A stretch of DNA of 64,000 bases from Kryptolebias marmoratus (lineage: Eukaryota > Chordata > Actinopteri > Cyprinodontiformes > Rivulidae): contig NC_051446.1 in NCBI RefSeq assembly GCF_001649575.2, forward strand, positions 22,666,625 through 22,730,624, written 5' to 3'. A program made the position numbers and the translations under genes. This document shows positions 22,701 through 35,689 of this stretch, one piece after another; within the stretch, counting starts at the first letter, position 1, and each line of letters opens with the position of its first letter. The notes below the pieces were generated by a model that made no database searches, had not been told where the DNA came from, and saw only the letters and a list, made by a program, of their open reading frames with translations.

Positions 22701-24378
22701 TAAATGCTAAATACAAAGCCAGACCCAGCTGATCACTATGGCCTGCGGCAATCAATAAGTGAATGGAGACCAGGTGGTGACGGTGCCATTCAAAAAGAAA
22801 GGAGGAGGACTCTGATTTTAACAAGATGACGCACAACTGAATACACAATGGAGGTTAAAAGTGGGAGATCATCAAAGTGGTGGGACACACCGGCAGTAGA
22901 GCTTTGATTATGCACAAGCCAAGAAGTAAAAGGATCAATACAAGTGTGCAGGATCTCAAAGCCCCTCAGGGTGGACATAAGAATGGGGATCCAGAACCAG
23001 TGCTGACTAATGATAGAAATATTTCTCCAAGATTATGTTGCAATTACCACTCAAATACTGAATATTTTTTACCATGTGCAGCAACCTGCTTTGTATAATT
23101 TTCCATGGTGAACCACAAGTGCAATAAACTTCCAGATAATATGTTGGCATCGAAATATATATATTTATTTTCTGCATGTGTGTTTAATGTGTTTAACTTA
23201 AGTAGTTTTTCCAAATGTGGACACAAGATCTTGCTTACTTACGTCTTCCCCTGAATTAAACAAAAACTTTCCTGTACATTTTTTGGACAGAGGAAAAAGG
23301 ACTGATTATCAATTAAAAAATAAAAAACTGAGGAAAAACATACTGACCTTAGGTGAATCAGTACAAGCAATGATGTTATTAGCTGGGTACATTCTGAAAT
23401 ACATTGCATAAAACTGTTAAACTCAACTATATGTAGCTGTTGGCTGATTTAAATATATTAAAAAGTAATTAGGAATATTTTAACAGGTTTTTTTGTTGTT
23501 GTTAAAATTTTGATTTACTGGTAATTAACTGTTAGCAATGTTTGTCATTTCAAATAAAACAGCACAGTAATTATTACCAAAAAAGGAAAAGAGAAGCCTT
23601 TTGCAGAAATGCTTTCTCCTCACATACTGAACATACAGAAGGACGAGATTCTATCAATGATTTCTTGACCTTTTGAATTTCATCTTCACTCAAAGAAATG
23701 TGCTTTTATTAATGTTTTTATTCCCACATTCTTTCATGCTGGTGATTATTTTAAACCCTCAACGATCCACCTGTTAGAATCAGAGCAGTTTTAACACTAA
23801 AATACTGCACCTGCTCTTTGAACAGCGTAACATGACTCAGCTCTGAACATCATGGTGATCCCAGACGCCTGGTCATGTCTGATGTCATCCAGGTATGCCT
23901 TCAGCCCTCATTTAACTCTCATTCTTGCACACTTGATACTTTTGAATGCAAGACATCATGTAGAGGCTTTCAGAGCAGCTTAATATGATTGCAAAAGAAG
24001 GGGGTTTAAACATTTAAACATAGGATTTAGTCAAAACGTGTCGCACATCAACATGAATCAGGTGGAAACCGTTTGCCTCCCACTTGAAGCAGCTGGACTG
24101 CATGGAAACGAGACGATTTAAACTCCATGCTGATTCAGGAACAATACGAAACAATAAACCTTTAAGTGTTTCTTATTTACCGCTTCTGGTTTAATGTGTT
24201 TTTAAGTGTTCTATCACACTTAAAGAGAGCCTTGCCATATGTTGAGAGTCTTGCTCTTGTTAATTGTCTGATAAATCACCAATACAAAACAGCTGCTGTA
24301 TACAAAGGCACAAAGACTCATCTGAACAGATTTAAAGAAAAGCAGGAGCAGACTGCAGAACAAAAATAAAAGAAATTA
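19771..24378. other. Intergenic, scattered GC-richer islands
   Basis: No gene recognised. Islands at ~20620-20980 and ~21900-22560 are richer in GC than the flanks and could be regulatory; at 22083 a donor-like 'ctgag|gtaagcc' follows a 67-codon frame without an evident acceptor. The rest is AT-rich spacer. Confidence 0.45.
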
Positions 24379-24840
24379 AGGGCCTAGCATTCCTTAAAGG
24401 ATTGCATATCACCTGCTGCCTTTCGAGCAATATTTCTGAACTAAGATCACGTTATATTAAGGCCCGACAGTGTTGTAGACATTTTAGTCTAATTTTCAAA
24501 ACCACATCTGAAACGATACGGTCAGATCTGACGCCATCTGTTAGCATTGAAATGTATGTTGAGGTTGAAGTTCATATATTACCAAATCAAATTTTAGGTC
24601 AGGATCTGTAAAGTCGACAGAGCTCCAATGTGTGTGCTAAGGTAGATTAACTGTGGTGGCCATCTTGAAATGGGCTGACTCTAAAAGTTTAGTTGTAGGT
24701 GTACAACTATGATCTCAGTGATTAATTTCTACGAGTATTATTATTTTTAAAACGTCCATTATTTCACAAGACATTCTTCTAACATGACAAATGAACACAA
24801 ACAAAAGGCAAAAAAACATTATCGCCCACCTTTTGCATTT
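24379..24840 (+). repeat. Family A dispersed repeat, full length with insert
   Basis: Begins 'ggcctagcattccttaaagg' and ends 'cattatcgcccacctttt'. It contains 'gtggccatcttgaaatgggc' and 'aacatgacaaatgaacacaa'. A ~100-base central part (about 24500-24600) does not match the other copies, so the centre is either strongly diverged or interrupted. Confidence 0.85.
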
Positions 24841-25824
24841 TGTTGGTGGACAGTAAACATGCTGACTAGCACATAATACAAAAGACAATGACTGAAGGCA
24901 TCCATTAGCATGTCAACAACAAAAAGATTCAAATTATCCTCATATAACACAATCTTTAAATAACTGTCTGGAACTGCTGGTAAATGTTGCTTCACTAAAC
25001 TCAGTGATTTGTTACATATTCAGAAAGTTCAACACATTTTCTTACTTCCTATATCATCCATTTAGATCACATGGATTTTAATGAATTAGGTGAGAATAAT
25101 CTGAGTAATTTTCATTGAATAAATGTTAATCATATTTCTCTTTTCTGACTGTACTTCACGTCGCACAGAAAGCTGCTACATTCATTAATTTAATTAGTGT
25201 TTTAGTCTGACTGTCATCGTGTCTCAGCTCAGGCTGGAAGAGCTGCAGACAAAAATGTGTAACCAGAGGGATCATCGTGTTAAATATGTGCTCACAACTC
25301 AGTAATTTACACGTCTAAATTTTATAGTATGCATCATTTAATGCTATGCTGGCTTTAACCATTAACGCTCAGTACAATGAAGGTAATTGAACCAAACAAA
25401 TAAAAGCATTCATTTTGCCATCATGGTGGAAAAATTACCAACAAGTTAAATTAATAAATAGCTATAAACTGTAAAGCTAGGATCAGGTACATAAAACGTC
25501 AATACTAAAGATTTATTTATTTTTATATTCCACCTTTAGCCATCAAAAGATGATGATTATGAAATAATATGGTAAATAATATGGGGATAAGGTTTACGTG
25601 AAAGTTTATAGATGCACTGTCATTACTTGATACGAGTTATGAGAAACTCTGGGATAAATACAAAAACTGTAATGAAAGTGAAATGTTGCTTTATCTTTGC
25701 TTCATTGTTAAAAAGTCATTCAGCAGGATGAAATCCACAGAATTAGTCATTTTATTGATTTAGTATATGGACATATTCACTGAGTCTCAAAGTTGAGCTG
25801 GTGATGACAATGAGCAACCCCTCT

Positions 25825-25826
<2 letters not shown>
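24841..25826. other. Intergenic, nothing recognised
   Basis: AT-rich; no gene, repeat family or strong motif cluster seen. Confidence 0.6.
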
Positions 25827-25874
<48 letters not shown>

Positions 25875-25907
25875 TTCCCCCCCTTAAAAATGCACACACA
25901 CACACAC
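25827..25907. repeat. Compound microsatellite (AT)n-(GT)n ... (CA)n
   Basis: (AT)16 at 25827-25858 runs directly into (GT)8 (to ~25874), then a C-run spacer and an inverted (CA)n at 25892-25907. The GT and CA tracts can pair as a hairpin around the spacer; AT and GT runs also favour cruciform or Z-DNA. Confidence 0.95.
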
Positions 25908-26229
25908 TTGTGTGTGCTACTGGTGTCAAATACTCAACTGATAATCTGATATTTCTAACAGAACTACCCTAACGTTGTTGTTATTAATGGTGAAAGTGAT
26001 GATCTTCCATTTTAGACTGATTTCATCATAATGCATTTCAGTGTATGCACTTTTAAAAAAAGAAATTATTATAACACAGACCGATTCCTACAAATCTGCA
26101 GCTTTTAAATGCAGCCTCCTAATTATGACTAAATCTGATGAGTATCAAGACTGAAGGCTAAAAAAATTGTTTAAATCTAGTTGCATTTTATGATAGTTTT
26201 TCTCCCTCTAAGATTTTGTCACCAAGTTG

Positions 26230-26560
26230 TCACCCGTCCATCTACTCCTCCATCATTCACCCATCCACCCATTTACTGAGCCATGAGAGTCTTCTCGTTA
26301 TCTGTTGAATGTTTGCTTCATTTGCCAGCTCAGCCCTGTCTTGTCTGAGGGGATTTGAGGGGCGAGATTGTTAATCCCAACTTTGAACATGAATCAGCGT
26401 CCAGAGGGAAGGCCTCCTGGATTCTCAGGCTCTTTCTTATGATAATGGTCCAATCAGTATGGCCGGAATGATGAAAATGCCAGTCGGCTTATCTCAGTGG
26501 GACAGCTTGGCGGTGGAATGGGAGGCCTGTCAAAAAACAAGAAACCTTTTTTTTTTTTTT
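26230..26560. promoter_or_regulatory. Candidate conserved non-coding element
   Basis: A motif-dense, GC-balanced block (for example 'atgataatggtccaatcagt' with a CCAAT box, and 'gggcgagattgttaatccca') follows a diverged (CATC/ATCC) stretch at ~26235-26275. No coding potential recognised. Confidence 0.25.
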
Positions 26561-27589
26561 TACAAAATACGACGGATACAGCTCTTTTTTTTTTTTTCCT
26601 CACTACTTATAAAAGTATCAGTGTGTCTTGTGCCTGTGTGCAGTTCTGCATACGGCTGAGGTAAACCAAAAAGAACTTGAGTATTTGAACAAGTGAGGAA
26701 AGAGTTCATGTGAGCATGTTTATGGGTGTGTGGTGTTTATGCACCAGTATGCCCTTTGCTTGGGACGATGTTACTTGCGGTTTGGGACAGGTGGGTCACA
26801 AAACACTGAACCTCTGGTGTCACATTTCCAGAGTGAAACTGCTGACAGGAGATACGATTTTCCATTCTAGGACTAGGATAGGGTGAATCCCATTTCACCT
26901 TTTACCTCTACTACTACATTTTTCACGTTCATGTCAAGGAATAAGGGTGTTCCAATTCTTTTCAGGACGTAGGGAGGGGGTTAGTAGTCGGGTAAAATGA
27001 CCTTGCAAATGTATAGTCACTCCAAGCTGAGACTAAGATGTCTGCTGGACGTTTTGCTGCAATTTCTGAGGGGAATGAGGAGAAATGGGGGTTGAAGTCA
27101 GTCCGCCACCAAGCGAGGTAACAGAGCTGTTCCAGTCAACATGGAAAAAGTTAGGCCAGCTTTGAGGCTCAAGGATGTGATATGGGGATGACTTATGATC
27201 CGTGCAACCATGAGGCTACAGGATTGGAAAGCCTAAACAACAGTAAAATTCATTACTTAGGAAAGAACTGATGATGCACAGCAACTTTGCATTTAGTTAA
27301 AGAATTTGGTTAACCAAAAAGAGGATCACTAATCATGATCAATCAGAGGGAGCTTAAAGACCGACTAGTCTTTGGAGCCATTTTACGTAACTGTTTTGTG
27401 TAAGTACTTAATGATTACCAGGGGTGCCAGCATAGAGAAATTACAAGTTTATTTATCATTATTATGTTTATTTTGATGTATTCCAAGGCGGAACATTTGG
27501 TATTATTGTTGATCTCCCTTTAAAAGCATAAAAAAGTAGTGACAGTAGTAATGTAGTTTTCTATTAGGAATAGTTTGTCACATCAACCA

Positions 27590-27780
27590 ATTATCCATCC
27601 ATCCATTTTCTTAATCAGCTTTTTCATGCAGGGTTGCAGAGATGCATTCATTGGGTGAGAGGCGGGGTACACCCTGGACAGGTAGCCAGTCCATCACAAA
27701 GAAGAACAAACGTCAGAAGCTTTCACTCACATCTACTGACAAATTAAAGTTGCCAATTCACCTAACATGCATGTTTTCGG
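27590..27780 (-). mobile_element. Fish non-LTR retrotransposon 3' end fragment
   Basis: Reading +: 'ttatccatccatccattttc', then 'ggtgagaggcggggtacacc', 'ctggacaggtagccagtcca' and 'cacctaacatgcatgtttt'. This is a very common fish repeat pattern that ends in (ATCC)n, consistent with a LINE 3' tail read from the minus strand. The exact clade is not certain (RTE-like is most likely). No coding part is present. Confidence 0.75.
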
Positions 27781-27895
27781 AGTGGCTGTAGCTCAAGGAT
27801 AAGTGGTTAACTAATTGGAGAGTTAGTGATTCAATTCTGTTGCTCCTATTCTGTGCGTTGGTGTGAGAGTGTGTATGTGAATGTGCAACTAATAA
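27781..27895 (+). mobile_element. tRNA-derived SINE-like remnant
   Basis: 'agtggctgtagctcaaggat' resembles a pol III A box, and 'gagagttagtgattcaattc' a degenerate B box. It ends 'ggtgtgagagtgtgtatgtg'. This follows the layout of an abundant spiny-rayed-fish SINE-type repeat but is shorter, with an apparent internal deletion. It abuts the LINE fragment directly. Confidence 0.5.
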
Positions 27896-28699
27896 TATGA
27901 TGGTATATTTCAATGTTTTACGTTTAATAACATTTAAAATCTTGCTTAACAAGTATAAAACATAACTTCACATGCTGTTGCAAAATAGATAGCTAGTTAC
28001 ATGGAAAATTGGAGCCCTGGCAAAATATGTCATATCTATGTTAAAAGGAAAGGAAAGGATGGTGTACTGGCTTCTTAAAAGGGTGTCCTAACCATTCAGC
28101 CATTGCCCCTCCCCTAACTTCAACCCTTAAAACATAGAAACTGAGAATTAGCCATAGATGTATTTGAATCTGATGAACACTGACTGCAGAGCATGTGTGC
28201 ATTGTCTCTTTCTGTGCTGTTGCTACATTTGAGACCAATTACATGATGCAAGAAAGATGTGTATGCGTGTCAACGGTCATGCCAGTCTTATGACAACAGG
28301 TGGCTTTAGTCATCGTCAGCAAGCAGATTCGGTCACATGTAGGATACATCCAACCTATGGGTGGTATTATAGTATTTGGATTGGGTGAAATGTGTTAACA
28401 ACCAGTTAGGTGGACATTCTTGCCAGCTGGGGTGGAGCAGAGAATGGGACTGGGTGGGAATTGGCTGTATGTCTGTTTCTTTACATGGGATCTTGAGTTA
28501 CAGTGAAGGCATTTTGCCAGAGAGAGGGGAGAAGTAGAGGTTACTGTCTGGTGCTTGGAGTAGACTCCAGCTGACCTGGACACACAGTTGTCTGAATCAG
28601 ACACTTGGGCATCCAGTAAAACTGCACGAGTGTGTTTTTTGTGTCTGCATTAATATTTGTTTTGTGAAAGCACCTGTTCCTGTTTGCCTTGCTCATATG

Positions 28700-28960
28700 G
28701 AATGGAAGCCAACGTAACGGTCAGCTCATCACCCACTTTACCACTGCGCGAAAAAGGATAGGTTTCAGTGATGTGCTGACTAGTGCTCATTACTTATCCC
28801 CAGTCTCTCCAGGGCTGCAGCTCAGTAATGAGAGGCTATTATCACTGCTGAATATACTGCAGTGGTGATAAAAGAAGCTCAGCCTGCAGGCTGTGTTCAT
28901 CGTCACTCCTCAAAAATAGCCACATGCTGCTTGTATCTTTAAATTAAATTCTCATCTGCT
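28700..28960. promoter_or_regulatory. Candidate regulatory element with paired GATA motifs
   Basis: TTATCAC (28839-28845) and GTGATAA (28865-28871) form an inverted pair of GATA sites flanking CTGC...GCAG, so the stretch can fold as an imperfect hairpin. The flanks are non-repetitive. There is no evidence that it is a microRNA: the stem is short and bulged. Confidence 0.25.
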
Positions 28961-30874
28961 TTTCCTCTCGCTCGTTACCCATTACCTCAAATGTTCCTGG
29001 CCAGTCTTTGTTTCACTCTGCTTCCTGTTTATCTCATCTCCTCCTAACGTTTTTTTTTAATCCAAACAGCTCCCCTTTTTTTCCCTCAGAATGGGTAGGG
29101 CAGGATTGTTCTTGTATGTGTTGGTGGGAGGGTGGATAACAAGCGGGCAGAGGAGTGTACCTCTTTCAAATAAATCTCTCTTCATCAGAAGATCGAACTG
29201 GCATGCTCAGTGTGTTGGCAGCATTTCAATTTGTGAGCTCATTTTCTACAAGTGGGGAGCAGACATGGACCCTACGAAGAGTGCATGTATGGTTTACTGT
29301 ATCATGGACATCATCATTAGTACAAGGTTGCAATTAAATATAGATGTGATATTATGGAAATTGTCAATTTGGAATTGTATATTGTGACTTTCTTTTATAA
29401 TAAAATAAAAAAAAAATTTAAAAGTCTGTTCTACAACCATAAAAGGCCAAATAAATTGAAGGAACTAACAGCACTGTGAGGCTTCTGTTACCCCTGTTAG
29501 CTTCCAGCTGAGTTTTCCTCCTCAGTATTTTCTCAGAAATAAAAATCCCTTTCCAGTCTGAGAGTGGAGACAGATTCACCTCTGTCAACTTTCATTTGTC
29601 CAAGTTTGCAGCATTTTCATAGGACGACTTCTACAACTGACTGCAGCGGTTATGGTAAAGCCGATTCCAAAGAAAAAAAACTCTCAAAGTGAATTTGAAG
29701 GAGTTGGAGGCTGTTTGACTGCAAGGAACGCAAGTCTTCTCCTTTCTGAGCTTTCTTATCAGCTTTGCTCACAAAGCTGGGGCCTCTAGAGTCTGAACTG
29801 AAGGAAGGACGTGTGTGGTTGTACAGAACCAGAGGCGAATATGGACACACACATCTGTTGACTATAAACAATACAAACAGAATATGATAACGGTCTGTGT
29901 TTGAAGTCAGCCACTTGAGCTTAAAGTCTTTAAAACTGAAATCAAACCTATCTGTAACCATATTCACAAATCCCTATGTTCATTAGGCTGCACATTTTGT
30001 CTTCTGTAAAGCTCTAGTCTGGTGTTCAAAGTCCTGCTTCTTATTTCAGCAAACGACACTTTATTCCAGATATGCTTTCAGCTGCGGCAACACTAAAGCT
30101 TTTAATTTCTTTGGTATAAAAACGAGTGAAGTTTCTCACATTTTTGGCTCCTTTCTGAGTTAAAATAACTATCTTACATCTAACATCATTTCTAATTTAA
30201 ATCAGTTCGTATGATTTATGATTTTGTACTTACAAAGAAGATTTTAAAATTAGATTAAAAAAAAACATTAAACATGCATAAAACAAAATTCTAAAATACT
30301 TCTTTGCAAGTCCTGCCCACAGACAAAGAACTGAACACAAAAGACACAGTTGCATTTTGAATTTTATGACTTTTGCTGCAGCCAAAAATAATTAAATAGA
30401 TAAAAGTTTTTTTCTCTTTGTATTGCATCTCTGTGGTGAATGAACTCATATTTTAGACAGTAAAACAACAAACCAAATACAGAACTGGACATAATAAAAC
30501 TCTGCATATCAGTTCTAAAGCAGATAAGAAACTAACTTTAGAAGATGACAAAAACATTAAAGTTAGCATCTCACTGGACTGCCAGCAGTTGGTAAACAAC
30601 ACTCCAAGGAAGTCTCCAAAATGTCTTGAAACATTCCCATGAGTTCCCAGTTTCCTTGGTTGAACCACAGCGGCTCGTCGTCTCTTAGTTCAAAAACTTT
30701 GACAAACTTTCTATCAAAATATAATCATTGCGGGTGTCTGGAACCAGCTGAAAACTCTTCTCAATTCTGTCATGAGCATCTCTAACCCATCTCAAAACCA
30801 TTTAGGGCCATCTTTTGGCACCTGCATGGAAGCTTTCTTCCAACAGAAAACATGTCCAGTTCTAAAAACCACGC

Positions 30875-30878
<4 letters not shown>
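28961..30878. other. Intergenic, nothing recognised
   Basis: Open frames at 29091-29387 (+) and 29650-29967 (-) lack splice context and recognisable domains. AT-rich overall. Confidence 0.55.

Positions 30879-30908
<30 letters not shown>
30879..30908. repeat. (TA)n microsatellite
   Basis: About 15 uninterrupted TA units. The 30909-31676 flank holds 'aggaatcggaattgttcaaa'-type sequence near 31080-31110 that resembles a diverged hAT terminus, but no partner end was found. Confidence 0.95.
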
Positions 30909-30911
<3 letters not shown>

Positions 30912-31676
30912 CTAATCTACCGTCCATTATTTCCAAAGTGTACTGGACCCAGAGACCTAGCTCTGCACTCCAGTTAGAATCAGGTAAGTAAAACAACAAA
31001 ACATTGATGCAGCCACAGAAAGGTTACAGCATATATTGCTTCTTAAAAGAATCAGAATCAAGAATCATTAGGAACAGGAATCGAAACGAGGAATCGGAAT
31101 TGTTCAAATTCGAATAATGGTCACAGTCCCTTACAAACACTGTAGTCTCACCAGGTATCAGCCTTTACCAGAGACAAAACAGCAAAACAGCACGCCCAGA
31201 TGACTTAAATTAGGATCATTCCCAGAAATAAAGCAATATGGGGGGAAAAAATGAAAGATTTATTTCTAAAGTACAGTTGGGCTAAAGTTCTTTATCCTTG
31301 GGTTTTGATGTTGGTTAACATCTGGTTAATAAATCCTGGTTCACAGGGTTCATGTAGGTGATTCAGCTTGTTGGCTCTCGAACGAGGTGAACATGAACTG
31401 AAACTCTCTGCTTCCTGATTAGACCGTATATAAATTACTACCAGTGGCTGACACATAATCAGAGCTGCCTTTGAGAAACAGAAAACTACAGGAGCCCCTC
31501 TGGTATGACTTTCCACTGCATGTACTGTATATACAATACAGAGGAAGAGAGGCCTACAATGCTAATCTGTCACGCTCTGCGATTCCTGCCAATGTTCAAC
31601 CAAATCTTCATCAATCACATCAGTCCTCCGAGAACGCAGAATGTCCAGATGCAGGATTTTAAAATGGAAAGTAAAG

Positions 31677-32090
31677 GCGGGTGATAATGTTTTAGCCCAT
31701 GTCTGTCTGTTACAAAAATATCTCATGAACCACTGGGCGAATTTAAATAAAAATGGCAGGAACCAATCATTAGATGCACATCAACAACTGATTAAGCATT
31801 GGAGACAATTAAATTCAAGACAGCCACCACAGCTAAGTGACATTAGCCAATACGAAAATGGCTATAATTGTCAATTTCACAGATATTGAGCTATAATTTG
31901 ATGTGACAATAGCTGAGAGATCTTACATGTATGTGTATACATTAAGTGTGACATCTTGCAATATCATGTAAGAATTGTCTGTAATGTTATTTTTAAAGTT
32001 TAACCAAAAGGTTACGACTCATTTCTCAACAAAATGATTCTAAAACTCCAGCATGAAAGTATGCATTCCTTCAAGGGCTTTAATGCCAAT
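31677..32090 (-). repeat. Family A dispersed repeat, near full length, inverted
   Basis: Reading +: 'ggcgggtgataatgttttag' (inverted 3' end), 'aatatctcatgaaccactgg', 'gacagccaccacagctaagt', 'acagatattgagctataatt', and 'atgcattccttcaagggct' (inverted 5' end). Confidence 0.85.
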
Positions 32091-32515
32091 AGTATTGGGT
32101 CAGCCAATCCAAAAGTGACCCACTGTTTTCCAGTTACAACAACCCAATATTACTGAAACGACTGTCATTAAAAAACACAAACTGAACTTTTAGTTGTGGA
32201 AAAAGCGGTGTACCTGAAACGAAAACTTCATCCAAAATATTCAACTGTGGCATTGCGATAGTCTGTGTTTTTGTGAGCACAGGCGCTCATCAATCATCAA
32301 TTTGTTCACGTCTTCATTTGTCATGTCAAACATAAACATTCGAGCACTTTGCTCCGTTGCACTTCCAAGCCTTCTTTTCTTCCGCTCCCATTAACTGTCG
32401 ATTCTCCGTGGTGCCGCCCAGCTTTACCACGCTGCAGATGCGCAGCTTGCAGGGAAAGAAAACACTGCCCTGGCCTTGAGAGCTGCAAGCAGGTGTAAAA
32501 ACAAGCAATGGGCAG

Positions 32516-32565
32516 AGAGGAGGGATGAGGAAAGGAGGACGAGGAGGAGGACGAGGAGGAAGAGG
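32516..32565 (+). repeat. Purine-rich imperfect GAGGA repeat
   Basis: About 50 bases of almost pure G/A built on gaggac/gaggag units. Homopurine tracts of this kind can form triplexes. No other function is seen. Confidence 0.8.
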
Positions 32566-34699
32566 TGAGTTATTCTACGCTCCAGTTAAGGTTGCTGGGT
32601 TTAGTTTGTGGCTCATTCATGTGGCAGAGCACCATTAATCATTGCTGTTCACTGACAGGACCTCTGCAAGTCACAGACACATGCACTTACACCCACACAC
32701 ACACCCCCGTCTGTGCATCCACCCATGCTGGCACATACACAGATGAGAACACCCTAATTTCACCAAAACATGCCCAATAATGATCTCCCCCCACGCACAT
32801 CAAGCCCATCAAAACGTCACGTCATCCACACCTATCTGTCCATCCATCTTCCCATTTCGATAAACGCCTGCACACACTAATGACTCAAACCTGCATTTAA
32901 AGAGAGCCAGAGGAAATAAACTGAACGGCCAAATGCTACATAAACTGTGATAGTGTCAAAACAAAACAAAAATGTAAAAACAATAAACCAGATCTTACAG
33001 AAACTCTCTTTTTCCCACAAACCTCAGTCGCTTCCAGCAGCTTCAAATAAACCTGAATGGTTGGCAGGACTCTGTTAACAAATGTTTCTGACAGATGACC
33101 CAAAACTGATTTCTTGTTAATGCATCACTGTTTCAACTTTTTATAGTTTAGCCAAATCCTCTTCCTAACTTTGCATGCAACCTTTCTGTATGATGTATTA
33201 AACAGTGTTCATATGGTTCAGGGATTTCTGTCAGAAATCTCTGACATTTTTATAAACTGAACCCTTTAGAAATCAAACACTTGGTGGGTAAATTAATGTG
33301 TTTTGGGAAATTTGGACATTTTAGGCAACTTGGAAATCAACAAAAATGTAGAAGGGACATCAAGAGGAACAAATATGAGATTTAAACAACATTTGGGTGA
33401 ATTAGTGACTCCACACCCTTTAAACAAAGTTAATAATATCCACATTTCAATATGTTAATTTCAGATGTGTTTTTTAAGTGTCTTGAACCAGTTTAAAACT
33501 TATCTACATACCAAGAGGAAAAGGAAATTTCTTGAGAGATGAAATCCTCAACCTAGTTGTTAAAAATGCTGTTCCTGAAGCCACCACTAGGGGCTGTCAA
33601 ATCCACAGGTTTCTCTAAAGCAAAAACTCCCTCAAAACTTCAGGTCCTCTCAAAAAGGATCAGAAACTGAAGCAGAAAGAGATCATTAAGAGAAGGAAAC
33701 GTATTTGAATTTTAAACATCACCCATTGTTTTATACTGCATTTGTAGTTGTCCTGTTTTTACCTTCTTAAGTTGGTGTTTTTCTTTAAAAAGACAAAATA
33801 GCTAATCACAGCAATATTACGAACATTTATCCAATAAAACAAGAAGGCACACAAAAAGTTGTTTCCTGTAACTGACTTAACACCGACAGTAAATCTGAAA
33901 CAGGGTTTGGTGTTAAAAGAAACCGTCCAAGAAACAGATGGCAAATAAAATACGGAAGAGGAGTCAGTTTCAATTCATGGCACAATCTAAAAAAATATTT
34001 AAAAAAAAATAAAAAAACAGCTGTTAAAGCCAGGCAAGGAAATAGCTTAGGATGAGAAAAAAGCTGAATCAGGGGAAAGTTAAGAAAGTGAACAGGGATC
34101 ACAATCTCAGGTACAATTTTACAATAAGGGTACTTTTATAAATTCCTAATAAATAGTTGGTAATACAGTTAATAATCTGTAAATATGCAATACGGCATTA
34201 ATAAGCAGTTACACTGACTTGAGTTTTTTCTTGTCAAATAGTGAGCCAATATTTATCTGCACTCTCCACTTTCACTATCTGTATTTGTTGTTTAGTTTAA
34301 GAATTTAAAAATCAAACATTTGTCAGTAGATTATCTGCATGAAAGCACTAAGAGAATTTGTAGATATGTTTTATTTTGGTATATAATGTATAAAATGAGC
34401 TGCACAACTAAAAGATACATTTACCTGAATGAGTAAAAGCACAACACTTGATCTGAGCCTGCCAAGGGTTATGAACTGTAATTTTAAACGCTTATTTATG
34501 CTTTTTAAAGTGCTTATAAACTCAAAAATAATTTGTTTGTAAAGGCACTAATTAATCCTTTAGAAAGAGGCCTTTATTGTAAAGTGGTACCCGGTTTCAT
34601 GATTCTGATTCCTTTTTTTATTATTTGATTTTGAGGTTGTGAGGTCTAAAAAGATGACCTGCTTCGTCACTTTACAACCATAAAAAGGAACAATTCATC
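32566..34699. other. Intergenic, nothing recognised
   Basis: A CA-rich stretch lies at ~32670-32705. The rest is AT-rich without genes or recognised repeats. Confidence 0.55.
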
Positions 34700-34990
34700 T
34701 AGTTTCACCTTCCAGTAGCAGAAACCCGAGAATTAATGAGGTAACTGCTTCCTGATTATTGGTGCCATCTGCCCTTCAAAGAGGCTTCGCTTAACAGAGG
34801 AGTAAACACAAGAGGAGAGGAACCAGAAAAGCCCTTGAAGGGACGTCAGTGTTAATTGTTTCCTATTTAGGCGAATCAAACAAGTTCCATCTTTAAGGGC
34901 TGTGGATTGTTGGATATAAAAGGGACTTGATTAAAGCCTTCAAAGAACCTTCAAGGATCAATGAGCTCTAGGCCAGAAGCCTGTTCTTCA
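34700..34990. promoter_or_regulatory. Candidate conserved non-coding element
   Basis: A compact block with homeodomain-like sites (gagaattaatgag, cagtgttaattg, ttgattaaagcc) and a balanced composition, set in AT-rich spacer. No coding potential. Confidence 0.25.
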
Positions 34991-35339
34991 GCGTAAGAAT
35001 AACCAGATGTTTTAATGCCAAGATGTGGCAAATCCTTTTACCAAGAAATGTGAACATTACAAGATAAATATGTTGAAGATTAGTGGTCAGAAATCATGTG
35101 ATGGCAATAAAAGATCATATTAAATCTTAAATTAGATGTAGATGCTGAAAAGAAGAGTCATGTTTTGGAAAGGGAACAGCGATTCTGTCACAGTTATTAA
35201 AAGTACTCATTGCAAACTATGAAATGAAACATTTTAAAGGTTTTCCTGCACTGTATCAAATGGTGCAGTTTAAGAGAATAATCCAGCAGATTTCCACATA
35301 TATTGATATGTAATTCTGAAATCTAGGCACAAACTCAAC

Positions 35340-35650
35340 GGAAACAAAGCACTTTTATCTGCATACTTTACTCAACAAATCTGAGCGGAAATATGTAGCA
35401 GTACATCAAAACTGTCTGACTTCTCCATCCTAAATGTCTATTTTAATGGACGTCCCTATTGTTGACCTATTTTCAGTCACTTCAGCTGTTTCTATAAGTA
35501 AACAAGTGCATGTGACAGTTAGCAAATCTTCCATTCAAGGACACATTAACCAGCAGTGAGGAAAAAAAGAAGTGCAGATTTTGTTTCTTACTTTGCAAAT
35601 ATGTTTGGAGTGTTTTTCATGACATTGCAGTGAGTACTTTTAATGCAAAA
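35340..35650 (+). repeat. Family B dispersed repeat, copy 1
   Basis: Shares long colinear similarity with 41205-41500: 'cttttatctgcatactttac' / 'cttttatctgtatactttac', 'cacttcagctgtttct', 'tgcagattttgtttct' and 'catgacattgcagtgagtac' / 'catgacattacaatgagtac'. I do not recognise the family. Confidence 0.75.
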
Positions 35651-35689
35651 TGTAATCAAAGCCTAAAATAGCTTAGCTTAAGTTCTGCC

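Noticed and set aside
28830..28880. Possible microRNA hairpin
   Set aside because: Stem is only 6-7 pairs around a bulge; too short for a pre-miRNA.
31040..31130. 'ggaatcggaattg' style sequence resembling a hAT end
   Set aside because: Too short and diverged, with no partner terminus found.
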